The notes under the pieces were generated by a model, which had not been told where the DNA came from, did not search any database, and worked only from the letters and a program-made list of their open reading frames with translations. A stretch of 35,277 nt of DNA from positions 1 through 35,277 of the forward strand of contig CAIUWK010000071.1 of NCBI GenBank assembly GCA_903902855.1, written 5' to 3'. Origin of the DNA: an uncultured Geobacter sp. (lineage in GTDB: Bacteria > Desulfobacterota > Desulfuromonadia > Geobacterales > CAIOGM01). Position numbers and translations under genes: made by a program. Shown here piece by piece: positions 1-7,242 of the stretch; the first letter of the stretch is position 1; each line of letters starts with the position of its first letter.

Positions 1-1
1 G

Positions 2-1528
2 AAGAGCGAAGAAAAAGCAAAAGTGACCGAGGAGAAGGTGGAGAAGACCGAGGCGTTGGCCAAGCAGACCGACGAGAAGTCTCTGGGCAAATGGCTGACC
101 ATCGGCGGCGACTACCGGTTCCGGGTGGATTCACTGCGGGGGTCGGTGCCCGGGTCGTACAGCATCATGAACGAGGCCTTTGCCGGATGGATGCTTGGCC
201 AGATGAATGGAGCCGCACCGGCGCCTCCTCCTGCCAGCGGTTACGTCCCGGCATACAAGACCAGTAACGATACCCTTTACACCAACCGGTTTGGGTTAAA
301 CCTGAAAGCCAAGGCCACGGAAAATGTTTCCGTCAAGGCCAGGTTGCTCATGTATAAAGTATCCGGCGCACAGAATGACGCCGCAGTCGTTGGCCCTTAT
401 GCCACCGATCGGATGGGTATTTTTGACGGCACCCTGGGCCATGTCCCTTCCGACGGCCAACTGACGGTGGATCAGGCCTATGCCACGTGGAGCAATATCG
501 CCGAGCAGCCGGTCTGGTTCTCCGTCGGTCGCCGTCCTTCCACCGGAGGGTCACCCACCCACCTCAAGAACAATACCGAAAAGACCGGAACTGCAGGGAC
601 GCCGGCACTTCTTGTTGATTACGCCTTTGACGGTATGACTCTGGGATATGCTCCGGACATCGACGCCCTAGGCAGCCCCTTCGTAAAACTCTGCTATGGT
701 CGGGGATTCGAGAGCGGTTATTCCGGCTCTGCGACTGCCAACAACAGTCTCCGTGATACCGATATGCTGGGCGTACAAGTAGTCGGGTACAATACCGACG
801 CCGTCACCGCAACCTTTCAGTGGAACCATGCCTTCAATGTCTTCAACACCCCCGCATTTGTCACAGGACCGACGACGGTTGCCGGTTCCAGCCTCAGCGG
901 TTATTCCGCTCCTTCCGTCAACCTTGGTGATATCGACTGGTTTGGACTCGATGTTGTGGGTAAACTCGACAACATCGGTTTCGGGAATGTAAACTGGTTT
1001 GTTGACGGTGCCCTGAGCTACGCCCAGCCGAACAAAAATGTCGTAGATCCTTTCAGCAGTACCGGTGCTCCGGTCCGACCGGTCATGGGGTTGATGAATT
1101 CGGGGATGAATATCAATTATTCATCCACCAAGCAGGACAAGACCGGTTGGGCTGTCTATGTTGGCGGTAGGTATGACATCGAAAAAACCGGAACAAAAAT
1201 CGGGTTTGAATACAATCACGGTTCCCGCGACTGGATCACCTTCGCACCCGCCGCAGACGATATCTGGACGGCAAAACTGGGAACTCGCGGCGATGTGTAC
1301 GAAGGGTACATCATCCAGGAACTCAAGCTGAAGCCTATCTCATCCATCATGAGTAAGGTCTTCTTTAAAGTCGGTTACCAGTACTATTCTTTTGATTCCA
1401 CCGGCAGTAATAACTGGGTAGGCGGTTCCGCAAAACTGTCTGACCTTGGTAATCCCATGAATGCCCAGATGCTGGCTCCGGTACAGAACGCCCAGGACAT
1501 CTACGGCACCTTCGAAGTTCAATTCTAA
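2..1528 (+). CDS. DUF3373-type outer-membrane beta-barrel porin, 5' end missing
   Basis: The frame is open to the window edge, so the signal peptide and true start lie upstream; the GTG at 23 is only the first in-window start codon. The visible protein opens with a Lys/Glu-rich stretch that looks like a short periplasmic coiled coil. It continues with WLTIGGDYRFRVDSLRG, a segment I associate with the DUF3373 family of Geobacter outer-membrane proteins. The rest is long, rich in Gly, Asn and aromatic residues, with alternating hydrophobic residues as in beta strands. It ends in Val-Gln-Phe, and a terminal Phe is the usual outer-membrane barrel (BAM) signal. The probable role is a porin or conduit of unknown substrate. 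The family call rests on recall of the motif; the barrel topology is inferred. A strong hairpin follows at 1541. Confidence 0.75.
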   Translation, partial: KSEEKAKVTEEKVEKTEALAKQTDEKSLGKWLTIGGDYRFRVDSLRGSVPGSYSIMNEAFAGWMLGQMNGAAPAPPPASGYVPAYKTSNDTLYTNRFGLNLKAKATENVSVKARLLMYKVSGAQNDAAVVGPYATDRMGIFDGTLGHVPSDGQLTVDQAYATWSNIAEQPVWFSVGRRPSTGGSPTHLKNNTEKTGTAGTPALLVDYAFDGMTLGYAPDIDALGSPFVKLCYGRGFESGYSGSATANNSLRDTDMLGVQVVGYNTDAVTATFQWNHAFNVFNTPAFVTGPTTVAGSSLSGYSAPSVNLGDIDWFGLDVVGKLDNIGFGNVNWFVDGALSYAQPNKNVVDPFSSTGAPVRPVMGLMNSGMNINYSSTKQDKTGWAVYVGGRYDIEKTGTKIGFEYNHGSRDWITFAPAADDIWTAKLGTRGDVYEGYIIQELKLKPISSIMSKVFFKVGYQYYSFDSTGSNNWVGGSAKLSDLGNPMNAQMLAPVQNAQDIYGTFEVQF

Positions 1529-1540
1529 TCACTGCTGTAA

Positions 1541-1564
1541 TGCGGGGGGCAGTCGCCCCCCGCA
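1541..1564 (+). terminator. Perfect GC-rich hairpin after the porin gene
   Basis: A 10-bp perfect stem (TGCGGGGGGC pairing with GCCCCCCGCA) closes an AGTC loop 12 bases after the porin stop codon. No T-run follows, so it may act as a weak terminator, an RNA 3'-end stabiliser or an attenuator before the next gene, which starts 18 bases downstream. Confidence 0.55.
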
Positions 1565-1582
1565 CCATGTGCGGAGTTTTCC

Positions 1583-1903
1583 ATGAAGTCTGCCACCTTC
1601 ACCCTTTTCCTGCTTATTGTTCTCAGTTCGACTCTTTGCGGGCAGGCCGTCGCCGGAATGGAGCTCAAGCTCTTCGGGGTCATCCAGAAGATCGAGTCGG
1701 AACTCCCCGACGGGCTTTCCGCAACCGTGACCATCAAAGAGACCAGATCCGACAAGATCATCGTCATCACCGTCACCGACACCCTGACCCTGGACAAGCT
1801 TCGGGATCGCCGGATCGTGACTGGGGACGATATCCGCTGTACGTACGAACCGGTGGGCGGCAGGAATATCAGTCGAGTATTCAAGAAGAGCGCAGGCTGC
1901 TGA
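1583..1903 (+). CDS. Small exported protein of unknown function
   Basis: The product has 106 residues. It begins MKSATFTLFLLIVLSSTLCGQAVAG, a clear Sec signal peptide with probable cleavage near AVA-G. The mature part of about 80 residues is mostly predicted beta strand, with alternating Val/Ile/Thr (for example the KIIVITVTDTLTL stretch), and has no motif I recognise. It carries two mature cysteines, one in DDIRC and one as the final residue of a C-terminal Ala-Gly-Cys. It lies between the porin hairpin and the molybdoenzyme operon, 123 bases before that start. It may be read with either, or with neither. The Lys-rich exported protein at 5912 also ends in Ala-Gly-Cys. Function unknown. Confidence 0.7.
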   Translation: MKSATFTLFLLIVLSSTLCGQAVAGMELKLFGVIQKIESELPDGLSATVTIKETRSDKIIVITVTDTLTLDKLRDRRIVTGDDIRCTYEPVGGRNISRVFKKSAGC

Positions 1904-2026
1904 TCGTTCTCCACAGCAATGAGCGGTATACGTTTTGATAAAACCGCATTATTTGCTGTATTTTTTTGCCCATCATATCGTATTATAGAAATACCTGTAT
2001 GTTTACTCCATAAGGGAGGCAGAACC

Positions 2027-4216
2027 GTGAAGTTATCAAGAAGAAGTTTCCTCAAGACGTCAGGAGTCGCCACCGCCGGATTGGCTGCCGTTTCCGGCGG
2101 TCCGGAGAAGTTTCTCCTCTGGGCCGAAGATGCCGGCCTGATCAAACCAACGTTTGTGCCCACCTTCTGTGAGATCTGTTTCTGGAAGTGCGGCGCCATT
2201 GCCAAGGTTCTTAACGGCCGCGTGGTCAAACTGGACGGGAACCCGGCCCACGGCAACAGCCGGGGGAAGCTCTGCGCCCGGGGGAACGGCGGCATCGGCC
2301 TGCTCTACGACAAGGACCGGCTCAAGACTCCGCTGATCAACGTGGGAAAGCGGGGCGAGGGGAAGTACCGCGCCGCCTCCTGGGACGAGGCCCTGGGAGT
2401 CGTGGCCGAGAAGATGAAGGGGATCAAGCAGCAGTACGGCCCGGAGTCCATGGCCATCTTTACCCACGGCACCCCCACCGATCATTTCCTGCCGCTCCTC
2501 TCCGCCTACGGCACCCCCAATGTGGGGATGCCCTCCTTTGCCCAGTGCCGCGGACCCCGGGATGTGGGGTATGAGCTGACCTTCGGCGAAGGTCCCGGTT
2601 CTCCGGAGAGGGTGGACCTGATCAACAGCAAGGTCATGGTGCTGATCGGCTCCCATCTTGGGGAAAACATGCACAACTCCCAGGTGCAGGATTTTGCCGA
2701 GGCCATCGGCCGGGGCTCCAAGCTGATCGTGGTGGACCCCCGCTACTCCATCGCCGCCGGCAAGGCCCAGCAGTGGCTCCCCATCAGACCGGCCACGGAC
2801 GTGGCGCTGCTGCTGGCCTGGATTAACATCATCATCACCGAAGGGATGTACGACCGGGCGTATCTGGATCAGTTCGCCGAGGGGTTCAGCGACCTTGCCC
2901 AGGCGGTGAGTTCCTACACCCCCCAGTGGGCGGAAAAGGAGACCGATATCCCGGCGGCGCAGATCATCGAGACGGCGCGGATGATGGGGAAAAACGCCCC
3001 GGCGGTAACCATTCATCCGGGACGGCATGCCACCTGGTACGGCGACGATGTGCAGCGTTCCCGGGCGCTGGCCATCCTCACCGCTCTCCTCGGTTCCTGG
3101 GGGCGCTCCGGCGGCATGTTCCTGGCCACTAAGGGATCGCTTCCCAAGGGGGAGAGCAAGCCGTTCCCGGAACCGGGGAAGGCACCGCTCAATGGTGGCG
3201 GATATCCCTTTGCCGGCGCGGAAGGGGTCACCCAGGCGATTCGCACCGCCACCATCACCGGTTCTCCCTATCCCATCAAGGGGTGGTTCGTCTCCGGTAC
3301 TAACCTGATGAAGTCGCTCCCCAACCAGAAAGAGACCCTTGAGGCGATCAACAAGCTTGATCTCCTGGTGGTGGTGGATGTCATGCCCATGGATTTGACC
3401 ATGATGGCGGATGTGATTCTCCCGGAATGTACCTATCTGGAACGTCACGACGCCCTGGCCATCGGCAAGGGGAAATCGCTCTCCGTCTCCATCCGGCAGC
3501 CGGTGATCAAGCCGCTCTATGAATCCAAACCGGGGTGGTGGATCGCCAAGGAGTTGGCCAAAAGGCTGGATCTGGCCGATTATTTCCCGTGGAACAGCTA
3601 CGAGGAGAAGCTGCAGAAGCAGTGCCGGACGGCGGGGATCTCCTATGATGATCTGAAGACGCTGGGGTGTCTCACTATCCCCGATACCGCCACACCGTAC
3701 ATAACTCCGGAGAATCAGCCGACCTTCAAGACCGCCAGCGGCAAGATCCAGCTCTACAGCAAGGAGTTGCAGGAAAAGGGGTTCGATCCGGTGCCGATCT
3801 ACGTCCGTCACCCCCTCCCACCCGAAGGGTTTTTCCGGCTGACCTATGGCCGGAGCGCGGTGCATACCTTCAGTCGCACCACCAACAACCCGGCTCTTTT
3901 TGAGCTGTACAAGGAGAATGAGGTCTGGATCAATGCGAAAAAGGCTCAGACCCTCGGTTTCAAGAGCGGAGAGTATGTGGTGCTGATCAATCAGGATGGC
4001 GCCACAAGCGGCAGGATCAAAGTCAAGGCGACCCAGAGAATCCGGGAGGATATGGTCTATATGGTGCATGGCTGGGGTTCCACGGGGAAAGAGTTATCCC
4101 GTTCCGGCGGCAGGGGGGGGGATGATCAGGGGCTCATCACCAAATACGCCGTAGATCCCATCGCCGGGAGCACCGGAATGCGGGTCAATTTTGTCAAGCT
4201 GCAGAAGGAGGCCTGA
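2027..4216 (+). CDS. Tat-exported molybdopterin oxidoreductase, PsrA/PhsA-like catalytic subunit
   Basis: This is the catalytic subunit of a three-gene complex. The start chosen is GTG 2027, behind AAGGGAGG, because it puts the twin-arginine signal SRRSFLK at residues 4-10; an ATG at 1919 would add a 36-residue extension without export logic. The [4Fe-4S] motif C48-x2-C51-x3-C55-x27-C83 is intact. Cys174 (in AQCRGPRD) sits where polysulfide reductase PsrA has its molybdenum-ligand Cys. The length of 729 residues fits the PsrA/PhsA group. The bis-MGD enzyme should act in the periplasm on polysulfide, thiosulfate, tetrathionate or a related oxyanion; the substrate cannot be read from sequence, and an Arr/Srr-type activity is a less likely alternative. 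A TATTAT hexamer at 1981-1986 in an AT-rich leader may be part of its promoter, but no good -35 is visible. Confidence 0.85.
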   Translation: MKLSRRSFLKTSGVATAGLAAVSGGPEKFLLWAEDAGLIKPTFVPTFCEICFWKCGAIAKVLNGRVVKLDGNPAHGNSRGKLCARGNGGIGLLYDKDRLKTPLINVGKRGEGKYRAASWDEALGVVAEKMKGIKQQYGPESMAIFTHGTPTDHFLPLLSAYGTPNVGMPSFAQCRGPRDVGYELTFGEGPGSPERVDLINSKVMVLIGSHLGENMHNSQVQDFAEAIGRGSKLIVVDPRYSIAAGKAQQWLPIRPATDVALLLAWINIIITEGMYDRAYLDQFAEGFSDLAQAVSSYTPQWAEKETDIPAAQIIETARMMGKNAPAVTIHPGRHATWYGDDVQRSRALAILTALLGSWGRSGGMFLATKGSLPKGESKPFPEPGKAPLNGGGYPFAGAEGVTQAIRTATITGSPYPIKGWFVSGTNLMKSLPNQKETLEAINKLDLLVVVDVMPMDLTMMADVILPECTYLERHDALAIGKGKSLSVSIRQPVIKPLYESKPGWWIAKELAKRLDLADYFPWNSYEEKLQKQCRTAGISYDDLKTLGCLTIPDTATPYITPENQPTFKTASGKIQLYSKELQEKGFDPVPIYVRHPLPPEGFFRLTYGRSAVHTFSRTTNNPALFELYKENEVWINAKKAQTLGFKSGEYVVLINQDGATSGRIKVKATQRIREDMVYMVHGWGSTGKELSRSGGRGGDDQGLITKYAVDPIAGSTGMRVNFVKLQKEA

Positions 4217-4218
4217 AG

Positions 4219-4779
4219 ATGCCGAAATACGCCATGGTCATTGACCAGCGCCGCTGCGTAGCCTGCATGGCCTGCGTGGTCGCCTGCAAGAACGAGAACG
4301 ATGTCCCCCCCGAGCAGTATCGGACCCGGGTGTTGGAGATGGTGGAGGGAGAGTTTCCCCTGCTCCGCATGGAGCTCCGGTCGGAACTCTGCAATCACTG
4401 CGACAATCCACCCTGCGTCTACAACTGCCCCACCGGTGCCTCCTACAAGCAGAAGGAGAACGGTATCGTTCTCTTGCGCAAGAACCGTTGTGTGGGGTGC
4501 AAGGCGTGCGTGGCCGCCTGCCCTTATAATGCCCGTTACATCAATCATGAAAAAGGGTTCGCCGACAAATGTACCTTCTGCGACCATCGGCTCAAGGAGG
4601 GGAAAGAGCCGGCCTGTGTCGCCACCTGCATCGGCAAGTCACGCATTTTCGGGGATTTGGACGATCCCAAGAGCCCGGTCAGGATTGCCCTGCAGGGGGC
4701 TGATTCCACGGTGCTGCTGGAAGGGGCCGGGACCAGGCCGCGGGTCTATTACATAAAGAAATTCAGCAAACCGGAATAG
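4219..4779 (+). CDS. Four-cluster [4Fe-4S] ferredoxin subunit, PsrB/NrfC-like
   Basis: The product has 186 residues and 16 cysteines in four groups: C13/16/19/23, C58/61/66/70, C91/94/97/101 and C118/121/133/137. This is the standard four-cubane layout of PsrB, PhsB, NrfC and DmsB-type electron-transfer subunits. It passes electrons between the NrfD-like membrane subunit and the molybdenum subunit. There is no signal peptide, which fits piggyback Tat export with the catalytic subunit. The start ATG is two bases after the upstream stop codon, and its ribosome binding site AAGGAGG lies inside the end of that gene, so the two are translationally linked. Confidence 0.9.
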   Translation: MPKYAMVIDQRRCVACMACVVACKNENDVPPEQYRTRVLEMVEGEFPLLRMELRSELCNHCDNPPCVYNCPTGASYKQKENGIVLLRKNRCVGCKACVAACPYNARYINHEKGFADKCTFCDHRLKEGKEPACVATCIGKSRIFGDLDDPKSPVRIALQGADSTVLLEGAGTRPRVYYIKKFSKPE

Positions 4780-4788
4780 GAGCCACTC

Positions 4789-5757
4789 ATGGAACTCACT
4801 GTTACAGGCGTTAACGCCCTGACTTCTCCTCATCTCCATATCTGGGACTGGCGGGTTTCGCTCTATCTGTTTCTGGGGGGTCTCTCCGCCGGTCTGGCGG
4901 TCATGACTACGGTGCTGCATCTCAGAAAAGGGGGGGGACTGGTGAAGGATGAGCCGGCAGGCTATATCGCACCGATCCTCGTCCCGGTCATACTGGGAAT
5001 CGGCATGCTGTTCATCTTCCTGGATCTGGAGCGAAAGCTGAACGTCTTCTGGTTCTACCTCACGATTCAGCCGCTCTCCCCCATGTCCTGGGGTTCCTGG
5101 GGGTTGCTGGTCTTTTTCCCGGTGAGCGGTCTCTTTGCTCTGGCGGCTCTACCGGACACCATGCTCCACTGGCTGATGCTGGAACCGCTGAAGAAGCTGG
5201 CCGTCCGGATGAGAGATTTTCTCTTTCCCTTGGCAGTCGTCAACTTCGCCATGGGAATCTTCATCGGTATCTATACCGGGGTGCTGCTCAGTTCCTTCGT
5301 GGCCCGACCGCTCTGGAATTCCGCCATCCTTCCTGTGCTCTTCCTGACCTCGGCCCTCTCCGTGGGGGCGGCTCTCATGATCATGATCGCCCGGACCAAC
5401 AAGGTGAAGCTCTGGTTCACCAAGATGGACATCTGGTTGATCTTTGCGGAGATGGTCATCTTGCCCCTCTTTTTCTATGGCCAGTACACCTCCTCCGGCG
5501 CCCATCGGGAATCGATCATGCCGTTTTTCTCTCTCTCCCATGAGTACTTTTTCTACGGCTCATCCATGCTGCTCCTCTTCATCGTCTTCCCCATCGCCCT
5601 GGTGCTGAAGATGCTGGAGATCAAGGAAGACCATGGCCATACGCTGACCCCCATGGCCTTGGCAAAGATGAATCTCAGCGCCGGTATCGTTCTCCTGGGG
5701 GGGCTCATCATCCGGTTGACCTTTGTCTATGCCGGGCAGTTGAGTCAGTTGACGTAA
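4789..5757 (+). CDS. NrfD/PsrC-like membrane subunit
   Basis: The 322-residue, very hydrophobic protein has about eight or nine transmembrane segments. It opens with the typical NrfD arrangement: a short polar N-terminus with WDWRVSLYLFLGG, then a Gly/Ala-rich helix. It anchors the complex and exchanges electrons with the menaquinone pool. It has no heme ligands of the cytochrome b type, as expected for NrfD. It starts nine bases after the ferredoxin subunit and completes a PsrA-PsrB-PsrC gene order. A repeat-rich gap and the Lys-rich small protein follow. Confidence 0.88.
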   Translation: MELTVTGVNALTSPHLHIWDWRVSLYLFLGGLSAGLAVMTTVLHLRKGGGLVKDEPAGYIAPILVPVILGIGMLFIFLDLERKLNVFWFYLTIQPLSPMSWGSWGLLVFFPVSGLFALAALPDTMLHWLMLEPLKKLAVRMRDFLFPLAVVNFAMGIFIGIYTGVLLSSFVARPLWNSAILPVLFLTSALSVGAALMIMIARTNKVKLWFTKMDIWLIFAEMVILPLFFYGQYTSSGAHRESIMPFFSLSHEYFFYGSSMLLLFIVFPIALVLKMLEIKEDHGHTLTPMALAKMNLSAGIVLLGGLIIRLTFVYAGQLSQLT

Positions 5758-5779
5758 GGAAAAGCAAGGAAAACAAGAG

Positions 5780-5880
5780 TGAAGAGTGAAACGTGAATTG
5801 TGAATGGTGAAAAGACCAAACCCGAACATGGAACGTAGAACCTTTGACCTCTAACCTATAACCTCTAACCTGAACCTCGC
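5780..5880 (+). repeat. Two tracts of 7-bp periodic sequence
   Basis: Positions 5780-5814 are five exact heptads of the form GTGAANN. Positions 5824-5880 continue with heptads starting GAAC, then ACCT (ACCTTTG, ACCTCTA, ACCTATA, ACCTCTA), drifting out of register after 5867. The region carries no ORF of note. Similar 7-bp periodic tracts occur near 6981, 23970 and 27161. Confidence 0.75.
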
Positions 5881-5911
5881 CGCTCTGCGGCGCTGCCCAA
5901 AGGAGATCATC

Positions 5912-6151
5912 ATGAAAAAAGTCCTGTCCATCTTCGTGTCCGCCCTTGTGGCCATCAGTTTCGCCGGTATCGTCATGGCTGCCGAAACGGTCAAGCCGGT
6001 AACCGACGCAGCTGCACCGGTAGCCGATGCCGCCAAAACGACGGATAAGAAAGAGGTCAAAAAAGAGAAAAAGGATGTGAAGAAAGAGGTCAAGAAGGAT
6101 GGCGAAGCCAAGCCGGAGAAGAAAAAGAAGAAGGAAGTAGCCGGCTGCTGA
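5912..6151 (+). CDS. Lys-rich small exported protein
   Basis: The product has 79 residues: a Sec signal peptide (MKKVLSIFVSALVAISFAGIVMAA, cleavage near MAA-E), an Ala/Pro/Val/Thr linker, then a strongly basic tail with repeated DKKEVKKEKKDVKKEVKK-like charge runs, ending Val-Ala-Gly-Cys. That terminal Cys is the only cysteine. The start has a good AAGGAG site. It follows the NrfD-like gene by 154 bases, and the next signal is a strong terminator, so it may be the last gene of the molybdoenzyme transcript or a separate unit. I know no function. The tail would be disordered or a charged alpha-helix; binding to an anionic surface such as LPS or the wall is only a guess. Confidence 0.7.
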   Translation: MKKVLSIFVSALVAISFAGIVMAAETVKPVTDAAAPVADAAKTTDKKEVKKEKKDVKKEVKKDGEAKPEKKKKKEVAGC

Positions 6152-6176
6152 TTCGGGGAGACTTTTGCGTGAGGTG

Positions 6177-6218
6177 ACAAGGGGAGCGCGTCGTGGATGC
6201 GCTCCCCTTGTTCTTTCT
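6177..6218 (+). terminator. Rho-independent terminator after the Psr-like region
   Basis: A 13-bp perfect stem (ACAAGGGGAGCGC with its complement at 6199-6211) encloses a nine-base loop and is followed by TCTTTCTC. It closes the transcript carrying the Lys-rich small protein. It also shows that the in-frame ATG at 6193 inside the hairpin is not the start of the next gene. Confidence 0.8.
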
Positions 6219-6276
6219 CAGTCGGCGGATTTGGGGTATGATAGCGGATCATCGGGGTGTAAGGGGAGTTGATGCC

Positions 6277-6933
6277 ATGTCTCTGAAATTCATTCTATTC
6301 GTCATGCTGATACTGTTTGCGACGTTGCTGCTTGCTGCGGTGGGGATACTGGTCCGGAGCATGTTCATGGCCACCAGGGGGAGGAGGATTGCCGATTATC
6401 CGACGCCGCGACAGGCGCTGGTGGTGCTGGATCTCCAGGAGGGATACCGTGGGACGAACAATCGGCAGCCGGTCACCATCCCGCCGGCCTTCGGACTCAT
6501 CGCCACCGTTAACCGTCTCATCGACAATGCCACCCTCTCCGGGATGGAGGTCGCCTACATCCGTCAGCTCTTCAGCAACAATCTGATCGTGCGGCTTCAT
6601 GGGGGGAAGAAGCAGGGGAGGGTCGTTATCGATCACCGGATAAAGGTCATCAATGGCAATGATTTCGAGAAGAACCGGACGGACGCCTTCTCCAACCGGC
6701 AGTTCGAGCAGCTATTGATCGACCGGCAGGTGGACGAACTCTATCTGGTGGGGGTGGATGCCGCCTTCTGCGTCTATTATACGGCGCTGGGCGCCCTGAA
6801 CCGCGGCTACAAGGTAACCGTCGTCGCCGACGCCGTCATGTCGCGCAACAAGATGGAGGGGGTTCTGGCGAAATACCGGCGTCAGGGGATCGGGGTCATC
6901 AGCAGTCACGAGCTTATTCGAAAGTGCGCTTGA
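6277..6933 (+). CDS. Membrane-anchored isochorismatase-like cysteine hydrolase
   Basis: The product has 218 residues. Residues 1-27 form one transmembrane helix, followed by a basic stretch, then an isochorismatase-family fold. The triad is visible as Asp in ALVVLDLQEGY, Lys in FEKNRTDAF and the nucleophile Cys in VDAAFCVYYTA. Family members hydrolyse amides or enol ethers (nicotinamidase, isochorismatase and others); the substrate here is unknown. ATG 6277 was chosen because AGGGGAG precedes it by eight bases, while an upstream ATG at 6193 lies in the terminator hairpin. The N-terminal helix is less common in this otherwise soluble family; the hydrolase domain most likely faces the cytoplasm. 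It stands alone between a terminator and a repeat element. Confidence 0.75.
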   Translation: MSLKFILFVMLILFATLLLAAVGILVRSMFMATRGRRIADYPTPRQALVVLDLQEGYRGTNNRQPVTIPPAFGLIATVNRLIDNATLSGMEVAYIRQLFSNNLIVRLHGGKKQGRVVIDHRIKVINGNDFEKNRTDAFSNRQFEQLLIDRQVDELYLVGVDAAFCVYYTALGALNRGYKVTVVADAVMSRNKMEGVLAKYRRQGIGVISSHELIRKCA

Positions 6934-7242
6934 AGCGGATACGAACAGGGCGTTGTCTCATGCCTCGGGGTAATTACTCAGGTTGAGAGGCTGAAGGCTG
7001 AAGAGTATCAGGAAAACCTCTACAAGATCAATAAAAGCGACTTATACGAGACGGGTTTATCCTTCAGCCTTCAGCCTCAATACCGGAGTAGTTACGTCTC
7101 GGGATGGGGGAGAGTGAGGGAGCGAGGCGGAATGTGGCAAAGTAGAAATAGTTGCGTCGGAAATTCCTTGCCAGAGGGGGGAAGGCCATAATAAGATACT
7201 ATTAATTGTTATATCCTGTCAGTTGCTCCGGGGAGCTCATCC
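6934..7242. repeat. Intergenic region with a long imperfect inverted repeat
   Basis: This 309-base gap is largely one element. A left arm at 6967-7008 and a right arm at 7059-7102 are imperfect reverse complements. They share GTAATTACTC-like ends and a GAGGCTGAAGGCTGAAG core made of two AGGCTGA heptads. About 50 bases lie between the arms. It could fold into a large hairpin downstream of the hydrolase gene. The remaining stretch before the kinase is AT-rich; I see no convincing promoter in it. Confidence 0.65.

Noticed and set aside
1892-1910. Both small exported proteins end in GGC-TGC-TGA, so the TGA might encode selenocysteine (Gly-Cys-Sec).
   Set aside because: Neither TGA is followed at the right distance by a hairpin I can read as a bacterial SECIS element. 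The second extension would add only six residues before another stop, and the first would run through the molybdoenzyme leader.
1919-2026. A 36-residue N-terminal extension of the molybdopterin oxidoreductase starting at ATG 1919.
   Set aside because: It would bury the twin-arginine signal and has no good ribosome site; GTG 2027 has both a ribosome site and a proper Tat signal.
2060-4069. Long open frame of 669 codons on the minus strand.
   Set aside because: It is antisense to the clearly identified molybdoenzyme gene, with the composition expected from a GC-rich shadow frame and no recognisable domain.
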